Shown: positions 51,311 through 58,150 of the stretch, in pieces
How positions within the stretch are numbered: position 1 is the stretch's first letter
How the letters are laid out: each line of letters starts with the position of its first letter
Origin: Myxococcales bacterium
Lineage (GTDB): Bacteria; Lernaellota; Lernaellaia; Lernaellales; Lernaellaceae
DNA: 64,000 nucleotides
NCBI GenBank assembly: GCA_012517325.1
Contig: JAAYVF010000073.1
Span: 43,075-107,074, forward strand
Direction of reading: 5' to 3'
Made by a program: the position numbers and the translations under genes
The notes under the pieces: generated by a model
What the model was told of the DNA's origin: nothing
What the model saw: only the letters and a program-made list of their open reading frames with translations
The model's database searches: none

Positions 51311-53584
51311 ATGAAAGCCAGACGATGGTCGGGATTGGCTTTGGGTTTGGTCATGCTGAGCTTTTTACTGCTGGCGCCGGCCTGCGATCAGGGCGGCGGC
51401 GACAATGAGGATCAATACTCCCAATCCAAGGGCCTCTACCGTTGCCAAAACTGCGAAGAGGTTTTGGATTGGCTGCATGAAATGGCGATCGCCCGGATGG
51501 AGCGGATCGTCGACGAATCCAACGGTCAGGGCTACTACGATGACGACGATTGGGGCGACGACGATACCGCCGCCGCCAACGACGACGATACCGGCGGCTG
51601 GTTCGACGACGACGCCGCGGACGACGACATGGCCGCCGATGACGACGATTCCGGCGATGACGAAGCCGCCGACGACGATCAAAGCGGCGACGCCGGCGAC
51701 GACGACGATTACACCGACACCAACACCCAGGAAGAAGGGGTCGACGAACCCGATCTGGTGAAGACCGACGGCAACTATATGTATCTCGCGACCGGCGGCT
51801 ACCTGATCGTCTTCGACGCCTCGCCGGGCAGCGAAACCCACGAAATCGGCCGGGTCGACATCGAAGGTTACGTGACCGAAATGTTCCTTTCCGGCGACAA
51901 GGCCCTCGTCTTCTCCCGGATTTATTCCGATCAATTGCGTTCCGGCGTGTGGCCCGAGGTCGCCCGCGATGAATTGTACTGGCTGATTTCCAAGCTGACG
52001 GTGGTCGATCTGACCAATCGGGCGGAACCGGCGGTGATCCGCGAGGTTTTCGTGGAAGGCGAGGTCGCCAGCAGCCGAATGATCGACGGCGCGGCCCGCA
52101 TCGTGTTCAGCGTCGACAAACCGGGGCCGGAACTCGAGTACTACATCGATTGGTACCAATACGAAAATGACGAGGAACGGCAGGCCGCCCTGGAAGACCT
52201 CAAGGCGCAAAACCGGGCGATCATCGAATCCACCGGGCTCGAGGCCTGGTTGCCGCGCTACTTCAATATTCTGCACAACGATTCCGGCGAAGAAGCGTCC
52301 GCGGGCCAGTTGGCCGATTGCGAGGATCATTACCGGCCCGAAAAGCCCATGGGCACCGCGATTCTCTCGGTGATGACGATCTTGATGGACGATCCGACCG
52401 CGCGGCAGGTCGATATTTCGGTCATCGCCGACGGGTACATCGTCTACGCCAGCCAAGGCAATCTCTACGTGGCCGGCACGGTCGACGCGGCCTGGGAGTG
52501 GGAAAGCGAGTCGGGCGAATTCGACGACACCAGCCCGATTCACCGCTTCGACATCGCCTCGCGGCCGGACGAGGCCGTTTACGTCGGTACCGCCTATGTG
52601 CCCGGCTGGATGGTCAACCAATTCAGCATGAGCGAATGGGAAGGGCACCTGCGCGTCGCCGTGACCTACGGCGGCTGGCGCACCTCGACGCCGCAGCGCA
52701 ACGGCATCTTCGTCTACGAATTGAACGACGAAGGGCTGGCGGAGGTCGGTTCGCTGGAGGATCTGGCCCTCGAGGAGCAGATCTACGCGGCGCGGATGAT
52801 CGGCCCGCACGGCTATCTCGTCACCTTCCTGCAGACCGACCCGCTGTTCACGGTAGACCTCTCCAATCCCGAACATCCGACGATGGCCGGCGAACTGCAG
52901 GTGCCGGGCTTCAGTACCTACTTGCAGCCGATGGACGACAATCACCTGCTGGCCATCGGGCAGGGCGGCGACGATTGGGGCGCCGACGGCACCCTCGTGG
53001 TCTCGCTGTTCGACGTGTCCGATTTCGCCGCGCCGCAATTGGCCTGGCAGTACAACTTCGGCTGGGCTTACTCGGAAGCGGCCTACGACCACCATGCCTT
53101 CCTGTACGATGGCAGCCGCAACCTGCTGGCCATTCCGCTGGTGCGGTACGGCTACGGCGACGACGACGACACCTGGATCGACGACGATACCTGGTCCGAC
53201 GACGACACCGTGGTTCCGGACAAGGCGGACGACGACACCGTCGATGACGACGACACGGGCGGCGGCGGCGAGGAAGGTAATTTCGCCGGCGTGGTGGTGC
53301 TCAACGTATCGCTGGCGAGCGGTTTCTCGGAACTGGCCGAGATCGATCACAGCGGCATCCAGCCCGCGGCGGGCAGCGACCCGTATTACGACCTGCCGCA
53401 GCCGCGCCGCACGGTGCGGATCGGCGATTACCTGTACACGATCAGCGATGTCGGTCTGGTCGTGACCGAAATCGGCACCTGGGAAAACGATCAGGAAATC
53501 AGCCTGCCCTGGGAGCAGGAAGACTATTGGGACGGCGGTTACGAGGATGACGACGTTTCCGAGCCGCCCGCGGATGGCGATTGA
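51311..53584 (+). CDS. Beta-propeller lipoprotein with Asp-rich linkers
   Basis: The 757-residue lipoprotein has lipobox LAPAC (Cys25), a short helical segment with a Cys pair (YRCQNCEEVLDWLHEM), an Asp-rich linker (about residues 77-138), then the start signature of the beta-propeller family once called DUF (PF09826 type): TNTQEEGVDEPDLVKTDGNY followed by MYLATGGYLIVFDA. Repeated blades continue to about residue 720. A second Asp-rich loop (about 615-655) is inserted between late blades, and the C-terminus is again acidic. ATG 51311 follows AAGGAG. It is expected on the cell surface; archaeal and bacterial relatives have no known activity. A strong terminator follows. Confidence 0.8.
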   Translation: MKARRWSGLALGLVMLSFLLLAPACDQGGGDNEDQYSQSKGLYRCQNCEEVLDWLHEMAIARMERIVDESNGQGYYDDDDWGDDDTAAANDDDTGGWFDDDAADDDMAADDDDSGDDEAADDDQSGDAGDDDDYTDTNTQEEGVDEPDLVKTDGNYMYLATGGYLIVFDASPGSETHEIGRVDIEGYVTEMFLSGDKALVFSRIYSDQLRSGVWPEVARDELYWLISKLTVVDLTNRAEPAVIREVFVEGEVASSRMIDGAARIVFSVDKPGPELEYYIDWYQYENDEERQAALEDLKAQNRAIIESTGLEAWLPRYFNILHNDSGEEASAGQLADCEDHYRPEKPMGTAILSVMTILMDDPTARQVDISVIADGYIVYASQGNLYVAGTVDAAWEWESESGEFDDTSPIHRFDIASRPDEAVYVGTAYVPGWMVNQFSMSEWEGHLRVAVTYGGWRTSTPQRNGIFVYELNDEGLAEVGSLEDLALEEQIYAARMIGPHGYLVTFLQTDPLFTVDLSNPEHPTMAGELQVPGFSTYLQPMDDNHLLAIGQGGDDWGADGTLVVSLFDVSDFAAPQLAWQYNFGWAYSEAAYDHHAFLYDGSRNLLAIPLVRYGYGDDDDTWIDDDTWSDDDTVVPDKADDDTVDDDDTGGGGEEGNFAGVVVLNVSLASGFSELAEIDHSGIQPAAGSDPYYDLPQPRRTVRIGDYLYTISDVGLVVTEIGTWENDQEISLPWEQEDYWDGGYEDDDVSEPPADGD

Positions 53585-53634
53585 TGAATCGGCGATAGGC
53601 AAGTCAGAGGGATAAGCGGAGCATTGCAGTGAGG

Positions 53635-53667
53635 AAAACCCCGGCGCCCGTGGGCGTCGGGGTTTTT
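53635..53667 (+). terminator. Rho-independent terminator of the beta-propeller lipoprotein gene
   Basis: A long stem of AAAACCCCGGCGCCC with GGGCGTCGGGGTTTT (one G-T pair), 50 bases past the stop and ending in TTTTT. Confidence 0.85.
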
Positions 53668-53707
53668 CCGTTAACGGTTTGGCCGAGTTGATGAAAACGA
53701 CGAGCGT

Positions 53708-54022
53708 TTAATCGGTGATCGTCTTCTTGAGGTTCGGCAGGGTTTCCGGCTTGTCGCGGTAGACGTATTTGCTGTCGTTGCCGCGCGCCGTGACGTTTTC
53801 GTAAACGCCGCTTTCGCGCTTCACCAGCTTGGTGAACCCCAGATCGCGCAGCTCGGTGTTGGTTTTGGGGGTGTTGACGTTCGCGCGCGAAATGAGTTTG
53901 CGCACCGGCGCCCCGCAAGCGGGGCACCGGTGCAGCGGTTCGTCTTTCATCGATTGCTTGATCGCGAATACTGCGCCCAGCTCGCAAGCCGTTTCTTCAT
54001 GCTCGTATTCGTAGATCGGCAC
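53708..54022 (-). CDS. FmdB-type zinc-ribbon protein, partly degenerate
   Basis: The 104-residue protein begins MPIYEYEHEE like FmdB/CxxC-ribbon proteins and has the second knuckle CPACGAPVRKLIS. In the family the first knuckle is CxxCG directly after MPIYEYxC; here it reads EHEETACELG, so the first Cys is lost and only one Cys remains near that place. The 60-residue tail (ANVNTPKTNTELRDLGFTKL, then VYENVTARG) is basic and unlike the short usual tail. Function of the family is uncertain (thought regulatory). It lies 27 bases upstream of nothing obvious and 63 bases after the terminator, on the opposite strand. Confidence 0.75.
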   Translation of the reverse strand: MPIYEYEHEETACELGAVFAIKQSMKDEPLHRCPACGAPVRKLISRANVNTPKTNTELRDLGFTKLVKRESGVYENVTARGNDSKYVYRDKPETLPNLKKTITD

Positions 54023-54049
54023 GTTTTTTCTCCCGCCGATGCCGCGCCG

Positions 54050-56221
54050 CTAGCAGCCGCAGCCGCCGTCGTTGTCGTCGTCGTCGTCGTCCGAATCGGC
54101 CGGCGCCGCGTCGTCGTCGTCACTGCCGTTGTCGTCGTCGCCGCTGTCGTCGTCGCCGCCCGAGTCGTTGTCGTCGTCGGTATCGTCCGGGCAGATCGGA
54201 TCCTCGGAATCCGTCAGGCCGTCGCAGTTGTTGTCCTTGCCGTCGTCGCAGATTTCCAGCGCGCCCGGGTAAACCGCCGGATCGTCGTTCTGGCAATCCG
54301 GCTCGCCGGTGCAGGCGCCGCCGATGCCGTAGCCGTCGCCGTCGGTGTCGAGGCACTGGTCGGCGAAGAACCAATCCCACACGCGTTGCAGGAATTCGGC
54401 GGCCACGTCGCTCTTCATCGCTTCAAGCGGGAAGGCGTTGAGCACGACCTGGTAAGTCGCCTCGACGCCGTCCGCCGGGTATTTCAAGCCGATCGGCCGG
54501 TCTTTCGGATCGCTCCAGATCGCCGTCGCGCCTTCCATCGTCCGGATGGTGTCGGAGTAATTCGTAAACGGATAGGTCAGTTGGCAACCCAGGTTGTCGG
54601 TCAGCGGTTCGCCGGTGATGCCCTTGGCCGAGGGGGTCATCATGTCGTTGTTGTAGTTGGCGACCTTGAGGTATTGCCGCACGAACGAGGTGCGGGTGTC
54701 GTAGATGTTCTGCAGCAGATCCTGGCCGGCGATGAACAGCTTGCCGCCGCCGTCGAGGTAGGCCTTCATCGCCGTTTCCTCGTCATCGGCGAACGAGCCC
54801 AGCGAGGGGCCGGTGAACCAGAGAACGGCCGGCGCCTTGGCGAGCAGCTTGTTTGGGTAATCGCCCTGCGTGGAGACCTGCCAGACGTCGTAATCGATGC
54901 CCAGTTGATCCAGGACGCCGGTGTAGAAGGCGTCGCCCTCGTATTCGCCGTCGTCGGCGATGATCAGCAGGTCGGCCGGATATTTGATCTGGCCGTTCAC
55001 CGTGTACTCGGCGCCGGTCATGCCGTCGGCGGTGGCTTCGATCAGAATCGTCGCCGGGCCGTATTCGAGCAGCGCCGCCGGCACCGTGCAGTGGAAGACG
55101 CCGTCGCCCGCGCCGACGTCGCCGTGCGCGCCGTCGTCGTACAGCAGGATGGTCTGGCCGTTGTAAGTGGCCGTGACATCGACGCCCGCCACGCCGCGCC
55201 CGCAATCGTTGGTGACGCGGGCCGTGACCGGCATGTCGGTAAGCTGGTACTGTACGAATTCGGCGCCGGGCGTCACCGGCCGCGCGATCAGCGCTTGTTT
55301 GGTGCAGGCCGGCGGCACGGGCAGCAGCATTTCGCGGCCCATGTTCGATTCGCCCCAGGCGATGCGGAAATAGCCGCTTTCGCCCCAGCCGTAGCCCCAC
55401 GAGTTTTTGCAGATCCAGTATTTGCTGTCGATGTCGTAGCCGACCATCACCACGCCGTGGCCGCCCATGTACATGCCCGAGTCGTGCCAGATGCCGTAGG
55501 TGTAATTGAAGAAGTCCTCGTAAACGTCGAAACCCACCGTCAACGGGCCTTCCTGCAAGGCCAGGATGATCTGTTCGTATTCTTCCTGCGTGTCGGCGAC
55601 GTCGTTGAGCACGACCTGGAATTCCTCCAGGTTGAGCGTGCGCGTCGGCCAATCGCCGCAACGTTGGCCGCAAGCGTCGTCCCAGGCGTCGTATTCGAAG
55701 CAGTTTTCATCGGGAATGCCCACGTCGCGCGCCGTGATCAACACGTCGGTCATGAAGCCGCCATCGCAACCCAGGATGCTGTAGCAGCTCACGATGAACT
55801 GCTCGGAAAGGTCGAGTTGCGGATTGGTCAGGCCCAGGCGGATCGCCCAGTTGGCCTCGACGGCGCCGACGCCGGAGAAGGCGTAGCAACTGCCGCAATC
55901 GGCCTGGTCGCGCACGGGCGTCACGTATCCACCGTTGATTTCGCTCCAATCGAGGTGCCGCGGGACGTCGGCGATTTTTTTATCGGAGTGGAATTTCGGA
56001 TATTGATCCAGATTGGGGCTCGGCCGCCAGCCGAGGTGCGCCATTTTCTGTTCGTAGGTCAGGTCGCTCAGCGTGGTCTTGCCGGCCAGCCAGCCCGTGC
56101 CCTGATTTTTCAGCAAATCCCGCGCCTGACCGGGCGCCGACGGATCGGCCATCGCGAACGAGGCCAGCAGCAGACCGGACAAAGCCAGAATCACCAGAGC
56201 CAACGTAATACGGCGATGCAT
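54050..56221 (-). CDS. Secreted papain-family (C1A) cysteine protease with MopE-like and Asp-rich tail
   Basis: The 723-residue protein has a signal peptide (cleavage near MADPSA, about residue 25) and a papain catalytic domain (about residues 85-300): VPRHLDWSEINGGYVTPVRD, QADCGSCYAFSG with catalytic Cys112 (Tyr replaces the usual Trp), GGHGVVMVGYD with catalytic His, and KNSWGYGWGESGYFRI with catalytic Asn. Next come beta domains and a Rossmann-like segment (DLLIIADDGEYEG). Near the end DTDGDGYG with CTGEPDCQNDDPAVYPGA matches MopE-type metal-binding repeats. The chain ends in an Asp-rich tract and GGCGC. There is no clear I29 propeptide. ATG 56221 follows GGAGG. Confidence 0.88.
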   Translation of the reverse strand: MHRRITLALVILALSGLLLASFAMADPSAPGQARDLLKNQGTGWLAGKTTLSDLTYEQKMAHLGWRPSPNLDQYPKFHSDKKIADVPRHLDWSEINGGYVTPVRDQADCGSCYAFSGVGAVEANWAIRLGLTNPQLDLSEQFIVSCYSILGCDGGFMTDVLITARDVGIPDENCFEYDAWDDACGQRCGDWPTRTLNLEEFQVVLNDVADTQEEYEQIILALQEGPLTVGFDVYEDFFNYTYGIWHDSGMYMGGHGVVMVGYDIDSKYWICKNSWGYGWGESGYFRIAWGESNMGREMLLPVPPACTKQALIARPVTPGAEFVQYQLTDMPVTARVTNDCGRGVAGVDVTATYNGQTILLYDDGAHGDVGAGDGVFHCTVPAALLEYGPATILIEATADGMTGAEYTVNGQIKYPADLLIIADDGEYEGDAFYTGVLDQLGIDYDVWQVSTQGDYPNKLLAKAPAVLWFTGPSLGSFADDEETAMKAYLDGGGKLFIAGQDLLQNIYDTRTSFVRQYLKVANYNNDMMTPSAKGITGEPLTDNLGCQLTYPFTNYSDTIRTMEGATAIWSDPKDRPIGLKYPADGVEATYQVVLNAFPLEAMKSDVAAEFLQRVWDWFFADQCLDTDGDGYGIGGACTGEPDCQNDDPAVYPGALEICDDGKDNNCDGLTDSEDPICPDDTDDDNDSGGDDDSGDDDNGSDDDDAAPADSDDDDDDNDGGCGC

Positions 56222-56326
56222 GGATACCTCCCTCGGGTCGCTCAAGGGTTCTATCTATAGATGTTTTCGCGGATTTTTCAAGTCTGGACCGGGAGTCGAG
56301 AGCCGGTCGCGACTGGCGGGCGGCGG

Positions 56327-56764
56327 TCAGCGGGCGGCCGGCGTTTGGGCCGTTTCAGTGGCGGCGAAAACCAGTTTGCCGTTGAGCACGCCGCGCGAAC
56401 TGATCAGGCGATCGCCAAGCCGGCGCACCTCGTCGGCCTTGCCGCGCAGCACGACGATTTCCAGGCAGCGGTGATGATCCAAATGAATGTGCGTGGTGGA
56501 AACGATCTGGGCGAAATGATCGTGTTGAATTTCGGTTAAGCGATCCGACAGGCCGCGGGTATGGTGATCGTAGACGATCGTCACCGCGCCGATGACCTCG
56601 GGGTTGCCGCTGGACCATTCCTCGCGCAGCAACGCCTCCCGCATCAGGTCGGCGATGGCTTTCGAACGCGTTTCGTAACCTTTTCCCTCGAGGTAACCGT
56701 CGAATTCGGCCAACAGGTCGGGCGGCAGCGAAACTCCGATTCGGGAAACCAATTCCTTGGACAT
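56327..56764 (-). CDS. nikR: Nickel-responsive regulator NikR
   Basis: The 145-residue regulator has an N-terminal ribbon-helix-helix (SRIGVSLPPDLLAEFDGYL, then RSKAIADLMREAL) and a C-terminal ACT-like tetramerisation domain. The four nickel ligands of the E. coli protein align: His81, His92, His94 (THIHLDHH) and Cys100. It represses nickel uptake genes when nickel is plentiful; no nik or hydrogenase genes are in the window. The ATG at 56764 gives the standard N-terminus; a longer frame extends 28 codons upstream without similarity. A TTGAC/GTCAA inverted arrangement spans 56791-56823 upstream and could hold promoter or operator. Confidence 0.92.
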   Translation of the reverse strand: MSKELVSRIGVSLPPDLLAEFDGYLEGKGYETRSKAIADLMREALLREEWSSGNPEVIGAVTIVYDHHTRGLSDRLTEIQHDHFAQIVSTTHIHLDHHRCLEIVVLRGKADEVRRLGDRLISSRGVLNGKLVFAATETAQTPAAR

Positions 56765-57127
56765 CGTCTGGCACTCCGTGATCGATTGCCTTGACCTTAG
56801 TACAGGTTTTATCGCCTTGTCAAAATGCGTTGAACCGCCTGGAATCACAAATGAAAGTCGAAAAGCTGCCGCGATGAGGGGGGCATGTTATTAAAAACGG
56901 ATATAAAACAAATAGTTAGAAATCGCAGCCGCTACTCTTGGTAAAAACGACATTGCCCTCGACAAGCTTTGGGGAATTGTGCTAGAAATGATTCTATTGG
57001 GGGGTAAGAGCATATTATAAATTTTCTTGATGATACCAAAAATCATTTGGAACTAACCACACGATGGGTTGTGGTGTCTGGATAGAAGATAGGTAAACCT
57101 TGAAAAATTAGAAAGCGAGATTTTCCG
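56765..57127. other. Intergenic region between nikR and rpoH
   Basis: These 363 bases hold the divergent control regions of nikR and rpoH. The right half is AT-rich. A weak pair TCGACA (56959-56964) and TAGAAA (56983-56988) with 18 bases between could serve rpoH. Two small hairpins lie in the rpoH leader: CCAAA/TTTGG (57036-57050) and ACCACA/TGTGGT (57056-57075). No open frame is supported. Confidence 0.4.
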
Positions 57128-58087
57128 ATGGTCGGTTCAAACGCCCCTATCGATCCGGAAGTCGTCGATCGCGCGGAAGAGGAAGCCGGCGAGGAACAAC
57201 TGTCTTCCGGTGAGGAAATCAAGGAAAAGAATCTGGTTTATGTCGGCGCGTTGCAACGCTATCTGGCGGAGCTGCGCCATCACCCGCTGCTGACGCGCGA
57301 CGAGGAGATGAAATACGCGGTCGCGTTGTTCGAAAAGGACGACAAGGAGGCGGCCTATCGCCTGATCACCGGCAATCTGCGCCTGGTCGTCAAGATCGCC
57401 ATGGAATACCAGCGGGCGTTCATTCAGGTCATGGACCTGATCCAGGAAGGCAACATCGGCCTGATGCAGGCCGTGAAAAAGTTCAATCCCTATCGCGGCG
57501 TCAAGCTGTCGAGCTACGCGGCCTGGTGGATCAAGGCGTACATCCTGCGCTACATCCTCAACAACTGGCGGATGGTCAAGATCGGCACCACGCAGGCGCA
57601 GCGCAAATTGTTCTTCAACCTCCAGAAAGAGCGCGAACGCCTCGAGTCGCAGGGCTTCACCGCGACGCCGCAACTCATCGGCGAACGCCTCGACGTCCCG
57701 GCCGACACCGTCGTCGAAATGGAGCAGCGCCTCGGCCGCCCGGATTTGTCGATCGACGCGCCCGCCGGCGAGGACGGCAAGGGCACGGTGGGCGATCTCA
57801 TCTCCGGTCCCGGCCATCGGCAAGACGAGATTCTGGCCGACCATCAAGAGATCCAGCGCTTCCGCGAATCGCTGGCCGAATTCGAGATCAACCTCGGCGA
57901 CAAGGAAGCCTTCATTCTGCACCACCGGCTGCTGGCCGACGAACCGTTGACCCTGCAGGAAATCGGCGACCACCTGGGTGTCACCCGCGAACGCGTGCGC
58001 CAACTCGAATCGCGCCTCCTGCAAAAAATGCGCGTCTTCTTAGCCGAACGCGGCCTCGGCCCCGGGCCGATGCCGGCGGAAGGGTGA
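57128..58087 (+). CDS. rpoH: RNA polymerase sigma-32 factor RpoH
   Basis: This alternative sigma factor serves heat-shock genes. The 319-residue protein has an acidic N-terminus, sigma region 1.2 (ALQRYLAELRHHPLLTRDEEMKYA), region 2 with NLRLVVKIAMEYQ, DLIQEGNIGLMQAVKKFNPYRG and SSYAAWWIKAYILRYIL, and the RpoH box TTQAQRKLFFNLQ that separates RpoH from RpoD and RpoS. Region 4 ends with LTLQEIGDHLGVTRERVRQLESR. Length is a little over the 285 of E. coli. The long leader contains two small hairpins, but no clear thermosensor was established. Confidence 0.93.
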   Translation: MVGSNAPIDPEVVDRAEEEAGEEQLSSGEEIKEKNLVYVGALQRYLAELRHHPLLTRDEEMKYAVALFEKDDKEAAYRLITGNLRLVVKIAMEYQRAFIQVMDLIQEGNIGLMQAVKKFNPYRGVKLSSYAAWWIKAYILRYILNNWRMVKIGTTQAQRKLFFNLQKERERLESQGFTATPQLIGERLDVPADTVVEMEQRLGRPDLSIDAPAGEDGKGTVGDLISGPGHRQDEILADHQEIQRFRESLAEFEINLGDKEAFILHHRLLADEPLTLQEIGDHLGVTRERVRQLESRLLQKMRVFLAERGLGPGPMPAEG

Positions 58088-58150
58088 CGGTTAGACGGCA
58101 TTGCATAGCCTTTTCATTAGCCAAAAAGAAAAATAGTTGGTCGATAAACC

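Noticed and set aside
57128..58087. Housekeeping sigma factor RpoD or stationary-phase RpoS
   Set aside because: The QRKLFFNL box is specific to RpoH, the protein is short, and region 1.1 and the RpoD non-conserved region are absent.
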